Source: an uncultured Bacteroidota bacterium (GTDB lineage: Bacteria > Bacteroidota > Bacteroidia > Bacteroidales > P3). From it: 62,159 nt of DNA. Below, piece after piece: positions 8,807 through 17,552 of this stretch. Below the pieces are notes generated by a model, which was given only the letters and a program-made list of their open reading frames with translations, had not been told where the DNA came from and searched no databases. The DNA lies in NCBI GenBank assembly GCA_902762805.1, contig CACWPQ010000015.1:1-62159 (forward strand), given 5' to 3'. Made by a program: the position numbers and the translations under genes. How positions within the stretch are numbered: position 1 is the first letter of the stretch; each line of letters opens with the position of its first letter.

Positions 8807-9202
8807 ATGACAAAAGTTAAATCACTGGCTGACCTCAAAGCCATGCGCGAAAAGCTCCAGTCCAACCTCGACGTCCGCGAGAAAGCCGAGAACCCCGAGG
8901 CCCTGGTGCAAATCAAGGTCGCTATGGCCACCTGCGGCATCGCCGCCGGCGCCAAGCAAGTTATGGAACACATGATGCAGAAAGCCGACGAGCTCAAAAT
9001 CGCCGCCGTCTTCACCCAGACCGGCTGCATGGGCTACTGCCACGCCGAACCCACCCTCGAGGTGCGCGTCCCCGGCAAAGACCCCATCGTCTTCGGCCAC
9101 GTCGACAACAACCGCGCCGACGAAATCCTCACCAAGTACGTCCAGAACGGCGAACTCGTCGAGGGCATCATCCCCGTCAACTACGAAACCATAGATAAAT
9201 AA
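8807..9202 (+). CDS. thioredoxin-like [2Fe-2S] ferredoxin, HndB-like hydrogenase subunit
   Basis: This 131-residue protein is the first gene of the bifurcating hydrogenase operon. It has the thioredoxin-like ferredoxin pattern with MATCGIAAGAKQV (Cys43) and TQTGCMGYCHAEP (Cys74 and Cys78), as in the HndB subunit of NADP-reducing hydrogenases. It should sit in the cytosolic hydrogenase complex and pass electrons between its flavin and iron-sulfur parts. A repeat-filled 103-nt gap separates it from the NuoF-like gene. The family assignment is firm; the exact role of HndB in the complex is less settled. Confidence 0.85.
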   Translation: MTKVKSLADLKAMREKLQSNLDVREKAENPEALVQIKVAMATCGIAAGAKQVMEHMMQKADELKIAAVFTQTGCMGYCHAEPTLEVRVPGKDPIVFGHVDNNRADEILTKYVQNGELVEGIIPVNYETIDK

Positions 9203-9204
9203 AG

Positions 9205-9300
9205 TTGAATTTTGAAAGTTGGATTTCGAAGGGCTGCGCAGTAAAACACAACACGTTGACCGTCAAAATTCATAATTCATAATTCAAAATTCAAAATCGA
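9205..9300. repeat. AATTCATAATTCAAAATTC intergenic repeat
   Basis: Low-complexity units of TTGAATTTTGAA and AATTCATAATTC fill the gap between two hydrogenase genes. This is the intergenic form of the repeat found inside the kinase and RNase R genes. Confidence 0.6.
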
Positions 9301-9305
9301 ACAAA

Positions 9306-11120
9306 ATGGCAAAATACAAAATGCATATCCTGATCTGCGGCGGCACGGGATGTAAGTCCTCCAACAGCCTCCAGATCATCGACAATTTCCACAAGATACT
9401 CGCCGAGAAGGGTCTCCAGGACGACGTGCAGGTCATCAAGACCGGCTGCTTCGGCTTCTGCGAGAAGGGCCCCATCGTCAAAATCATGCCCGACAACACC
9501 TTCTACACCAACGTCACCCCCGAGGACGCCGAGCGCATCGTCGCCGAGCACATCATCAAGGGTCGCAAGGTCCCCGAGCTCCTCTACACCAACCCCGAGA
9601 ACAAAGAGCACGTCTCCGACTCGCGCCACATGGACTTCTACAAGAAGCAAATCCGCATCGCCCTCCGCAACTGCGGCTTCGTGGATCCCGAGAACATCGA
9701 GGAGAGCATCTCTCGCGGCGGCTACGAAGGCCTCGCCAAGTGCCTCACCGAGATGACCCCCCAGCAGGTCATCGACGTCATGAAAGCCTCCGGCCTCCGC
9801 GGCCGTGGCGGTGCCGGCTTCCCCACCGGTCTCAAGTGGGAACTCTGCGCCAAGAACCAGGCCGACCAAAAGTACGTCATCTGCAACGCCGACGAGGGTG
9901 ACCCCGGCGCCTTCATGGACCGCTCCATCCTCGAGGGCGACCCCAACAGCATCGTCGAGGCCATGGCCATCTGCGGCTACGCCATCGGCGCCAGCAAGGG
10001 CCTCGTCTACATCCGCGCCGAGTACCCCCTCGCCATCGACCGCCTCAAGATAGCCATCAGCCAGGCCCGCGAGTACGGCCTCCTCGGTGAGGACATCCTC
10101 GGCACCGGCTTCAACTTCGACATCGAGCTCCGCTACGGCGCCGGCGCCTTCGTCTGCGGCGAAGAGACCGCCCTCATCCACTCCATGGAAGGCATGCGCG
10201 GCGAGCCCACCCTCAAACCCCCGTTCCCCGCCGTCAGCGGCTACATGGGCAAACCCTCCAACGTCAACAACGTCGAGACCTTCGCCAACGTGCCCGTCAT
10301 CATCACCAAGGGCGCCGAGTGGTTCGCCTCCATCGGCACCGAGAAGTCCAAAGGCACCAAGGTCTTCGCCCTCGCCGGCCAGATCAACAACGTCGGCCTC
10401 ATCGAAGTCCCCATGGGCATCACCCTCCGCGAAATCATCTACGAAATCGGCGGCGGCATCAAGGACGGTCGCCAGTTCAAGGCCGTCCAGACCGGCGGCC
10501 CCTCCGGCGGCTGCCTCACACAGAAGCACCTCGACACCCCCATCGACTACGAAAGCCTCATGGCTGCAGGCTCCATGATGGGCTCCGGCGGTATGGTCGT
10601 CATGGACGAGACCTCCTGCATGCCCGCCATCGCCAAGTTCTACCTCGAGTTCACCTGCGAGGAGAGCTGCGGCAAGTGCACCCCCTGCCGCGTCGGCAAC
10701 AAGCGCCTCTGCGAGCTGCTTGAAAAGATTACCAACGGCACCGGCACCATGGAAGACCTCGAGGCCCTGCGCAACCTCGCCGGCGTCATCAAGGACAGCG
10801 CCCTCTGCGGCCTCGGCCAGACCTCGCCCAACCCCGTCCTCTCCACCCTGGACAACTTCTGGGACGAGTACGTCGAGCACGTCGTCGACAAGAAGTGCTG
10901 CGCCGGCGTCTGCAAGAAGCTCATGAGCTACGTCATCGACGCCGAGAAGTGCATCGGCTGCGGCAAGTGCGCCAAGGGCTGCCCCGTCGAGGCCATCACC
11001 CGCACCGACTACATCGCCCCCGGCCACAAGCTCGCCTCCATGGTCATCGACACCACCAAGTGCATCAAGTGCGGCGCCTGCATCGGCAACTGCAAGTTCG
11101 GAGCCATCTCTGTTCAATAA
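9306..11120 (+). CDS. NuoF-like flavin/iron-sulfur subunit of electron-bifurcating [FeFe]-hydrogenase (HydB/HndC)
   Basis: This 604-residue cytosolic subunit binds NAD(H) and FMN and splits electrons between NAD and ferredoxin in bifurcating hydrogenases. Domain order: an N-terminal thioredoxin-like [2Fe-2S] domain (Cys11, Cys16, Cys48, Cys52); the NuoF Rossmann-like FMN/NADH domain with GRGGAGFPTGLKW, CNADEGDPGAF and GAGAFVCGEETALI; an SLBB region; the NuoF [4Fe-4S] site ESCGKCTPCRVG with CGLGQTSPNP; and a C-terminal two-cluster ferredoxin (CIGCGKCAKGCPVEAI and CIKCGACIGNCKFGAI). This layout and length are those of HydB/HndC. It lies 23 nt before the catalytic subunit gene. Confidence 0.93.
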   Translation: MAKYKMHILICGGTGCKSSNSLQIIDNFHKILAEKGLQDDVQVIKTGCFGFCEKGPIVKIMPDNTFYTNVTPEDAERIVAEHIIKGRKVPELLYTNPENKEHVSDSRHMDFYKKQIRIALRNCGFVDPENIEESISRGGYEGLAKCLTEMTPQQVIDVMKASGLRGRGGAGFPTGLKWELCAKNQADQKYVICNADEGDPGAFMDRSILEGDPNSIVEAMAICGYAIGASKGLVYIRAEYPLAIDRLKIAISQAREYGLLGEDILGTGFNFDIELRYGAGAFVCGEETALIHSMEGMRGEPTLKPPFPAVSGYMGKPSNVNNVETFANVPVIITKGAEWFASIGTEKSKGTKVFALAGQINNVGLIEVPMGITLREIIYEIGGGIKDGRQFKAVQTGGPSGGCLTQKHLDTPIDYESLMAAGSMMGSGGMVVMDETSCMPAIAKFYLEFTCEESCGKCTPCRVGNKRLCELLEKITNGTGTMEDLEALRNLAGVIKDSALCGLGQTSPNPVLSTLDNFWDEYVEHVVDKKCCAGVCKKLMSYVIDAEKCIGCGKCAKGCPVEAITRTDYIAPGHKLASMVIDTTKCIKCGACIGNCKFGAISVQ

Positions 11121-11143
11121 TATTTAAATAGGAATACAATAAT

Positions 11144-12910
11144 ATGATTAATCTCACCATAGATAACAAGCCGGTACAAGTCCCCGAAGGCACCACCATC
11201 CTCAAGGCTGCCCGCATGGCCGGCATCGACATCCCGACGCTCTGCTATTTCGAGCTCGACGGAATGAATTTCGAAAACAAACCCGGCGGCTGCCGCGTCT
11301 GTATGGTCGAAGTGAAGGGTCGCCGCAACCTGGCCCCCGCCTGCGCCACCGACGTCATGGAAGGCATGGAAATCCTCACCGCCTCCCCCCGCGCCCTCAA
11401 CGCCCGCAAAACCGTCCTCGAGCTCATGCTCAGCGACCACCCCAACGACTGCCTCCAGTGCGAGAAGAGTGGCGACTGCGAGCTCCAGGCCCTCGCCGCC
11501 CGCATGGGTATCCGCAAAATCCCCTTCACCGGCGAACAGACCACCTACGCCAAGGATAGCACCCTCAGCGTCTACCGCGACATGGACAAGTGCGTCTACT
11601 GCCGCCGCTGCGAGACCATGTGCAACAAGTTCCAGACCGCCGGCGCCCTGAGCGGCGTCAACCGCGGCTTCCCCTCGGTGGGCGCCCCCGCTTTCCAGCA
11701 GCACCTCGGCGACAGCAGTTGCATCAACTGCGGCCAGTGTGTACAGGTATGTCCCGTCGGAGCTCTCACCCTCGTCGACAATATCCAGAATGTTCTCGAT
11801 GCCATCGCCGACCCCACCAAGACCGTCGTCGTCCAGACTGCTCCCGCCGTCCGCGTCGCCCTCGGCGAAGAGTTCGGCATGGAACCCGGCCAGATTGTCA
11901 CCGGCAAGATGGCCGCCGGCCTCCGCCGCCTCGGCTTCGACCGCGTCTTCGACACCGACTGGAGCGCCGACCTCACCATCATGGAGGAAGGCACCGAGCT
12001 CCTCGGCCGCCTCAAGAAAGCCCTCGCCGGCGAAGAGGTCAAACTGCCCATGTTCACCTCCTGCTGCCCCGCCTGGGTCGCCTTCTACGAGAAGAACTTC
12101 CCCGACCTGCTCGACTACCCCTCGACCGCCAAGTCGCCCCAGGGTATGTTCGGCGCCGTCGCCAAGAACTTCCTGGCTCCCAAGATGGGTGTCAAGCGCG
12201 AGGATATGGTCGTCGTCTCCATCATGCCCTGCCTCGCCAAGAAGAGCGAGCTGGCACGTGAGGAACTCAGCGTGAACGGCAATCGCGACGTCGACTTCAG
12301 CCTCACCACCCGCGAGTTGGCCCACATGCTCAAGCAGTGCAACATCGACCTCAACCAGCTGCCCGAAGAGGACTTCGACAACCCCCTCGGCCAGTCCACG
12401 GGTGCCGCCGTCATCTTCGGTGCCACCGGCGGTGTCATGGAGGCTGCCCTCCGCACCGCCTACGAGGTCCACACCGGCAAGACCCTCCCCCGCGTCGACT
12501 TCGAGGAGACCCGCGGCTTCCAGGGTATCAAAGAGGCCACCATCGACTTCGACGGCTTCCCGCTGAAGATCGCCGTGGCTTACAGCCTCGCCAACGCCCG
12601 CAAACTCATGGAAGAGGTGCGCCAGGGCAACCCCAACGGCTACCACTTCATCGAGGTCATGGCCTGCCCCGGCGGCTGCATCGGCGGCGCCGGCCAGCCC
12701 TACCACCACGGCAAGAGCGACATCGTGCGCCGTCGCATGGAAGCCATCTACCGCGAGGACGCTGGCAAGCCCATCCGCAAGAGCCACGAGAACCCCGACA
12801 TTGTCGCTATCTACAAAGAGTACTATGGCGAGCCCTGCGGCCACCTCAGCCACGAGCAGCTCCACACCCACTACTTCGACCGTAGCGACAAACTGGAAGT
12901 AACGAAATAA
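11144..12910 (+). CDS. [FeFe]-hydrogenase catalytic subunit (HydA/HndD type)
   Basis: This 588-residue enzyme interconverts protons and hydrogen. The N-terminus has a [2Fe-2S] domain (TLCYFELDG, GGCRVCMVEV, APACAT), then the NuoG-like His/Cys cluster HPNDCLQCEKSGDCELQ, then two [4Fe-4S] sites (CVYCRRCETMCNKFQ and CINCGQCVQVCPVGAL). The H-cluster motifs are intact: TSCCPAW (about residue 305), MPCLAKKSE (about 361) and MACPGGCIGGAGQP (about 506). The C-terminal small-subunit-like segment (PDIVAIYKEYYGEPCGHLSHE) is present. All key cysteines are there, so it should be active, provided the maturases HydEFG are encoded elsewhere; none is in this window. Confidence 0.95.
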   Translation: MINLTIDNKPVQVPEGTTILKAARMAGIDIPTLCYFELDGMNFENKPGGCRVCMVEVKGRRNLAPACATDVMEGMEILTASPRALNARKTVLELMLSDHPNDCLQCEKSGDCELQALAARMGIRKIPFTGEQTTYAKDSTLSVYRDMDKCVYCRRCETMCNKFQTAGALSGVNRGFPSVGAPAFQQHLGDSSCINCGQCVQVCPVGALTLVDNIQNVLDAIADPTKTVVVQTAPAVRVALGEEFGMEPGQIVTGKMAAGLRRLGFDRVFDTDWSADLTIMEEGTELLGRLKKALAGEEVKLPMFTSCCPAWVAFYEKNFPDLLDYPSTAKSPQGMFGAVAKNFLAPKMGVKREDMVVVSIMPCLAKKSELAREELSVNGNRDVDFSLTTRELAHMLKQCNIDLNQLPEEDFDNPLGQSTGAAVIFGATGGVMEAALRTAYEVHTGKTLPRVDFEETRGFQGIKEATIDFDGFPLKIAVAYSLANARKLMEEVRQGNPNGYHFIEVMACPGGCIGGAGQPYHHGKSDIVRRRMEAIYREDAGKPIRKSHENPDIVAIYKEYYGEPCGHLSHEQLHTHYFDRSDKLEVTK

Positions 12911-12917
12911 ATTATTA

Positions 12918-13032
12918 ATGGGAGTTAAAGGAGTCAAAGTAGTTAAAGACATAAGCACCAGCAAGAACATTTGTCTTTAACTCCTAGCGCGAAGCGCGAT
13001 AACTCCCTTCAACTTCTTTAACTCCCCCTAAA
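12918..13032. repeat. TTAACTCC-type repeat with inverted arms between hydrogenase genes
   Basis: GGGAGTTAAAGGAGT on the left faces TGTCTTTAACTCCT and TTTAACTCCCCC on the right, with an AGCGCGAAGCGCGA palindrome between them. The edge CATTTGTC directly before the repeat units also borders the TTTCACTCCC family elsewhere. Confidence 0.55.
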
Positions 13033-13042
13033 AGCAAAAACA

Positions 13043-13519
13043 ATGGCAACAATCAAACTGTCCGAAGAAAAGGTCAATATCATCAAAGACATCTGCAAGA
13101 GCTTTGGCAACAAGAGCGGCGAAGTCATCAATGTGCTTCACCAGGTGCAGGGTAAGTTCGGCTACCTGCCCGCCGAAGTCCAGGAGGTCATCGCCCACGA
13201 GCTCTGCATGCCCGTGGCCAAGGTCTATGGCATCGTCTCCTTCTACAGCTTCTTCACCATGGAGCCCAAGGGCGAGCACCCCATCGACATCTGCCTCGGC
13301 ACCGCCTGCTACGTGCGTGGCGCCGAGAAGGTGCTCGACGCCTTCGCCCGTGAGCTCGGTGTGCAGGTCGGCAAGTGCACCGCCGACGGCAAGTTCAGCC
13401 TCAACACGCTGCGCTGCGTTGGTGCCTGCGGTCTGGCCCCCGTGGCCATGATCGGCGAGAAGGTCTACGGCCGCCTCACCCCCGACATGGTTCCCGGCAT
13501 CATCGCCGAGTACAAATAA
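13043..13519 (+). CDS. NuoE-like [2Fe-2S] subunit of the bifurcating hydrogenase (HydC/HndA)
   Basis: This 158-residue subunit carries the NuoE thioredoxin-like fold and four cluster cysteines in CLGTACYVRGA and LRCVGACGLAP. It should relay electrons next to the NuoF-like subunit. It is last in the operon, after the catalytic gene and a repeat-filled gap of 132 nt, while in many operons it comes first. A clear terminator follows, so the four genes form one unit. Confidence 0.92.
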   Translation: MATIKLSEEKVNIIKDICKSFGNKSGEVINVLHQVQGKFGYLPAEVQEVIAHELCMPVAKVYGIVSFYSFFTMEPKGEHPIDICLGTACYVRGAEKVLDAFARELGVQVGKCTADGKFSLNTLRCVGACGLAPVAMIGEKVYGRLTPDMVPGIIAEYK

Positions 13520-13543
13520 GCCAAGTCTCTGGTGACATCAGGC

Positions 13544-13578
13544 AAATAGGGTACCCTGTAGGGGTGCCCTATTTTTTT
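13544..13578 (+). terminator. Rho-independent terminator of the hydrogenase operon
   Basis: Arms AATAGGGTACCC and GGGTGCCCTATT (one G-T pair) are followed by a run of T, 25 nt after the last stop codon. Confidence 0.85.
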
Positions 13579-13642
13579 ATATGTGTTTAGTTATTTAAAC
13601 AATTTTTTTTAAAATTTGTTTAATGTTTTAAACAAAAATATG

Positions 13643-13650
13643 TATCTTTG
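13643..13650 (+). promoter_or_regulatory. -7 box for the AAA ATPase
   Basis: TATCTTTG followed by GCAGC, 20 nt before the ATG at 13671. Confidence 0.6.
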
Positions 13651-13670
13651 CAGCATAAAAATATGATTAT

Positions 13671-14870
13671 ATGGAGACGCTATTTGCATTGCAACGTCAA
13701 TTGATTCAGAATGGTACAACGAATTTTGTGCGCTCGATAATGGATGAAATCGACTGGGAGAACACCCGTCTTATAGGCATTCGTGGAGCCAGAGGTGTTG
13801 GCAAAACAACGCTGTTGCTACAGCATATCAAATTGCATTATGGTGCTGGCACCAAAAAGGCATTATACCTTAATCTGGACAGTGCCTATTTCACACGAAA
13901 CGACTTGATGGACACAGTCCAGTCTTTTTACACGTCCGGCGGTGAATGCCTTCTGCTGGACGAGGTGCACAAATATCCCCATTGGAGCCAGTATGTGAAA
14001 AACATCTACGACCTCTATCCGACCCTCAAGATTGTCTTTACCGGGTCTTCCCTGCTTCAGATTCTCAATGCGGAAGCCGACCTGTCTCGCCGCTGCGTGA
14101 GCTATGAGATGCAGGGCCTCTCGTTTGCGGAGTATATGCGCTTCTACCATAAAATCGACCTGCCGCTGTGCTCGCTTGACGATATTGTCCACAATGCCGA
14201 CGACATCTGCGAGCAAGTCAATGCTAAATGCCGTCCATTGGAGTTTTTTGCCGACTATCTTCGGTCGGGCTACTATCCATTCCGCAAGGAGAACCCCAAC
14301 CAGTATACCACAAGAGTGGAGAATGTGGTGGATATGATTCTCGCCATCGAGCTCCCTCAACAGCGGGGTGTCGACGTGGGAAATATTCGGAAGCTGAAGT
14401 CGCTCCTGGCGGTATTGGCAACGGAGGTTCCTATGCTGGTGGATGTCAGCAAACTGTCCAAGATGACCGAGTTGAGCCGTGTGAGCCTCACCTCTTATTT
14501 GCAATATCTGCACGATGCCCGCCTCATCCGTCTGCTTTATTCTGATTCGGCCTCGGTGAAGCGGATGCAGAAACCCGACAAGATTCTGATGGAGAACCCC
14601 AACCTATGTTATATCCTCACTCTTGGCCAGGCCAATGCGGGTACGGTTAGGGAGTCCTTCTTCTGCAACCAGGTGGCCCATCGGCATAGTGTGGAGTACA
14701 CAAAGCCTGCCGACTTTGTCATCGACGGAAACATCGTTGCAGAGGTGGGCGGCAGCTCCAAGGACGGCGGACAGATAGCCGAACGCGGCAATGCCTACCT
14801 AGCCTGCGACGGTATCGAATACCCTTACGGCAGGAAATTGCCGCTTTGGCTGTTCGGTTTGTTATATTGA
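13671..14870 (+). CDS. AAA-family ATPase with DUF4143 C-terminal domain
   Basis: This 399-residue protein has the Walker A GARGVGKTTLLLQ (about residues 38-50), Walker B CLLLDEVHKYP and the sensor-like KIVFTGSSLLQI, followed by the LSFAEYMRF motif and a C-terminal DUF4143 domain. Such AAA_14/DUF4143 proteins are common, often multi-copy and often horizontally exchanged in Bacteroidales; their role is not settled. It has its own promoter after the hydrogenase terminator. It opens the AT-richer accessory stretch of this window. No partner gene is evident. Confidence 0.85.
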   Translation: METLFALQRQLIQNGTTNFVRSIMDEIDWENTRLIGIRGARGVGKTTLLLQHIKLHYGAGTKKALYLNLDSAYFTRNDLMDTVQSFYTSGGECLLLDEVHKYPHWSQYVKNIYDLYPTLKIVFTGSSLLQILNAEADLSRRCVSYEMQGLSFAEYMRFYHKIDLPLCSLDDIVHNADDICEQVNAKCRPLEFFADYLRSGYYPFRKENPNQYTTRVENVVDMILAIELPQQRGVDVGNIRKLKSLLAVLATEVPMLVDVSKLSKMTELSRVSLTSYLQYLHDARLIRLLYSDSASVKRMQKPDKILMENPNLCYILTLGQANAGTVRESFFCNQVAHRHSVEYTKPADFVIDGNIVAEVGGSSKDGGQIAERGNAYLACDGIEYPYGRKLPLWLFGLLY

Positions 14871-14903
14871 TTACCTTCCTTAATGTTGTACAATTAGCCA
14901 TAC

Positions 14904-14922
14904 GCGCGGCCTGCGGCCGCGC
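14904..14922. repeat. GC-rich perfect palindrome
   Basis: GCGCGGCC and GGCCGCGC pair perfectly around TGC, 33 nt after the ATPase stop. There is no T-tract. It may be a REP-like or terminator-related hairpin. Confidence 0.5.
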
Positions 14923-14950
14923 CTCTGCCTATCTTGGGAGGGGCGGTTAT

Positions 14951-14998
14951 CTATCTTACCACCACCACCTTGCGGGCGAGGAATTTGCCAGACCTCGC
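14951..14998 (-). pseudogene. possible relic of the C-terminus of a secreted protein
   Basis: On the minus strand this reads SGKFLARKVVVVR followed by a stop, with an in-frame stop just upstream. From memory, basic-valine tails like this end some Bacteroidales secreted proteins. Only about 14 codons remain, so this is a tentative relic. Confidence 0.25.
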
Positions 14999-15017
14999 CT
15001 ATTTGTTAATTCCCGTA

Positions 15018-16097
15018 TTAATGTATCATCCTCGTCCACCCTTGATCACCCACAATGAAGGTAAGGATAATTTGCGTCAATTTGAAGTGTTCAAAATGGA
15101 AATCCATTGATGTTGGAACGTTATCCACATTCCCATATTTATGGTTACTGTCTCGATAGGCTTGGCTTGTGTTAAAGTAAAGTTCGATATGTTGGTCAAC
15201 TTTCCTCACATAAAAATCTCTTATAGGAAGGATTATTTCGTTTTTCAAATACTGCTCATTTAATCCTTCACATATGATACTAAATAGGCCTTCTCGAATA
15301 TCCAATTTAATTTTTGCATTTAACAATTCTCCTTCAGACATCGTTCCGGATGTCTCGTGAAGAAAGAATTTGTAAGCATTAAATGACAGACTATGCGGAA
15401 TAAGGCCATAGGTCTTGTTGTATATTTCACTATTGGTTTCAGATGGCACGAAAATTGGGCATTTCCCAACTTGATTCATTCGATTGTAACAATCACGCAT
15501 GACACGGTCGCCATCAAGGACAACTTCATGTTGTTTTTGGTTGTATTCATCAAGAAATGTTTCTTTGTTTGAAATGAATTTACTTCTTATTTCATCGTTG
15601 TCCCAAAAGGATTGGCTGTCAATATTGATATGATTGTAAACATACAGGAGCATCGAATCGTAATATGCTTCTGTATTCCCATAGTCAATTACCGTTTGAT
15701 TAAAGTGTTCTTTAGTCTGTGGAATAGTAATAGGAAATATAGAATAATTACTGACATCGTTAAAACGTTTTTTATAGTAAGTAAGTAAAGATGCAACAAG
15801 CGCCAAGTAATCCATTCTTTCCTTACCTTCAGTATGCTCAACGGCATTCATAAGCACTCCAAAAGTAGTGATTGCTCGTATAGAATTCTCTTCGCTTCTT
15901 TTTGAGGAATACTTCATCACGTACATGTACATGGCTAGCGGAACTTCCGAGATATAGGGTATATCCGCATACGACTTGTATTGATTCAAGGCGGAAATCA
16001 TAGATTTCCAATTTTCTAAAACGGATGAATTGTCATCACTGTTTTTGAATCCAATAATTATATTTCTTGCAGCAGAAGATAATGATACTGTTTCCAT
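15018..16097 (-). CDS. hypothetical protein in AT-rich island
   Basis: I do not recognise this 359-residue protein. It is probably cytosolic, with no signal peptide or membrane helix and many aromatic and charged residues. Base composition is clearly more AT-rich than the flanking housekeeping genes, suggesting transfer. It starts 2 nt after the remnant of a small gene (16100-16262) that is a paralogue of the gene at 17553-17864. The minus-strand genes here may once have formed one cluster, such as an effector/immunity set, but nothing in the sequence proves that. Confidence 0.6.
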   Translation of the reverse strand: METVSLSSAARNIIIGFKNSDDNSSVLENWKSMISALNQYKSYADIPYISEVPLAMYMYVMKYSSKRSEENSIRAITTFGVLMNAVEHTEGKERMDYLALVASLLTYYKKRFNDVSNYSIFPITIPQTKEHFNQTVIDYGNTEAYYDSMLLYVYNHINIDSQSFWDNDEIRSKFISNKETFLDEYNQKQHEVVLDGDRVMRDCYNRMNQVGKCPIFVPSETNSEIYNKTYGLIPHSLSFNAYKFFLHETSGTMSEGELLNAKIKLDIREGLFSIICEGLNEQYLKNEIILPIRDFYVRKVDQHIELYFNTSQAYRDSNHKYGNVDNVPTSMDFHFEHFKLTQIILTFIVGDQGWTRMIH

Positions 16098-16099
16098 TT

Positions 16100-16262
16100 T
16101 TATTCTTTTATTTTAATCATAATTTGGTCTATTTCCGAGAAAATGTTTTTCATCGTTTCAAATTTATTCACACACAACCCACTTCGTAGAAACATGAACT
16201 GCCTATTCAAAGATCGCTGTCCATCTAGAATGTTCCTCATTAAATTGATTTCCCATTCCCAT
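16100..16262 (-). pseudogene. 3' fragment of a small gene, cut by the insertion sequence
   Basis: On the minus strand this reads WEINLMRNILDGQRS, continues through LRSGLCVNKFETMKNIF and ends IDQIMIKIKE before a stop. It is a diverged copy of the C-terminal part of the gene at 17553-17864 (for example ILDGQRS versus ILDGQHS). The 5' part is missing, replaced by the insertion sequence from 16263. Confidence 0.75.
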
Positions 16263-16353
16263 TAGTGTCTCTTAATTATTGTTAAATTATTTTGTATTTA
16301 ACTTAAGCACATTGTTTTATGACAGAAAAGTATTGTCCGGGGCTTGAATTTCG

Positions 16354-16361
16354 TACCTTTG
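16354..16361 (+). promoter_or_regulatory. transposase promoter (-7 box)
   Basis: TACCTTTG, with a TTG at 16333-16335 as the -33 element, 18 nt apart. It lies 22 nt before the transposase ATG. Confidence 0.55.
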
Positions 16362-16383
16362 TTTCGAACAAAAAGAAGCAAAG

Positions 16384-17547
16384 ATGTACGACGGACGATA
16401 CATATTCACCCAAATCACAATGTTTTTGCCGCAAAGGCGGTTTCGTAGAATTGTATTCAAATTCAATGACAGGACACAGAAATGGAGTCTCTCGCACTGG
16501 AATCACCTGCTTGCCCTCATCTTCGGACAGTTGCTCGGATGTGGAACACTCAGAGAACTCACAGATACCACAACTGCCCACGCTAAGAGAAGTAATCAGC
16601 TTGGATTCGGCAACTCGGCAGTGGTCAGGAGCACCCTTTCCAAAGCCAATATGCTCCGCGAGCCTCGGATTTTCGAGGAGTTTGCCTTCTATATGGTGTC
16701 GCTTGCGCAGCGAAGGCGGATTACCAAGGAGTTCGAGCTCCACGGGAGGTTCTATGCCGTGGATTCCACTACCATCGACCTCTGTATGTCCGTATTCCGC
16801 TGGGCACTTTTCCGCAGCACAAAGTCCGGCATCAAAGTCCACACTCAGATTGACATCATCACCGAGATACCGGTGTTCTACAGAATCACCAATGCCAAAG
16901 TCCACGACAGTAGGGCTATGGACTGGATTGAATTCGAATCCAATGCCTGCTACATCTTCGACAGGGGATATTTCGACCTTGCAAGGCTCTTCGCAATACA
17001 TCTCTGCGGTGCATTTTTTGTCATACGGGAGAAAGGAAATCCCGAGTTTGAGATTCTCGACGGAGAAGACATGCTTGACGGGGAGGATGGAGTGCTCCTC
17101 GACCAGACCATCAGATTCACAGGGAAACGCAACGCTGACAACTACCCTGCTGTACTGCGCAGGATTGTCTATTACGCCGCTGACCTCGGACGCTCCTTCG
17201 TGTACTATACCAACAACTTCTACCTTGCGGCAAAGGACATCGCCCTGCTGTACCGTTACCGCTGGCAGGTCGAGCTTTTCTTCAAATGGATCAAGCAGCA
17301 TCTCCGCGTCAAACGTTTCTGGGGCGACATCGAGAATGCCGTGCGGATACAGATTCACGTCGCCATCATCACATATTGCCTTGTCGCCATTATCGAACAC
17401 GACCTCAAACTGGACAGGCCCGTCTTCGAGGTTATGCGCATACTTGGCAGTTCCTTGCTGGTCAAGGACGACCTCCTGGAACTTTTCAACAGACGGCAGG
17501 ATGATATGGGCGATAGTGGACAACTTGAATTAAATTTTAATTGTTAA
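16384..17547 (+). CDS. IS4-family DDE transposase
   Basis: This 387-residue transposase looks intact. Catalytic residues are readable: the first Asp in YAVDSTTIDL, the second in YIFDRGYFD, and the Glu in YRYRWQVELFFKWIK, which fits the Y-x2-R-x3-E-x6-K signature of IS4 elements. The N-terminal helical part (WNHLLALIFGQLLGCGTLREL) is also typical. It should cut and paste its own element. The C-terminal reading frame ends 18 bp before the right inverted repeat boundary. Confidence 0.92.
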   Translation: MYDGRYIFTQITMFLPQRRFRRIVFKFNDRTQKWSLSHWNHLLALIFGQLLGCGTLRELTDTTTAHAKRSNQLGFGNSAVVRSTLSKANMLREPRIFEEFAFYMVSLAQRRRITKEFELHGRFYAVDSTTIDLCMSVFRWALFRSTKSGIKVHTQIDIITEIPVFYRITNAKVHDSRAMDWIEFESNACYIFDRGYFDLARLFAIHLCGAFFVIREKGNPEFEILDGEDMLDGEDGVLLDQTIRFTGKRNADNYPAVLRRIVYYAADLGRSFVYYTNNFYLAAKDIALLYRYRWQVELFFKWIKQHLRVKRFWGDIENAVRIQIHVAIITYCLVAIIEHDLKLDRPVFEVMRILGSSLLVKDDLLELFNRRQDDMGDSGQLELNFNC

Positions 17548-17552
17548 AAATT

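Noticed and set aside
9291..12970. Long minus-strand open frames opposite the hydrogenase genes
   Set aside because: They mirror well-conserved enzymes on the plus strand and have Asp/Gly/Val/Ala-biased nonsense composition.
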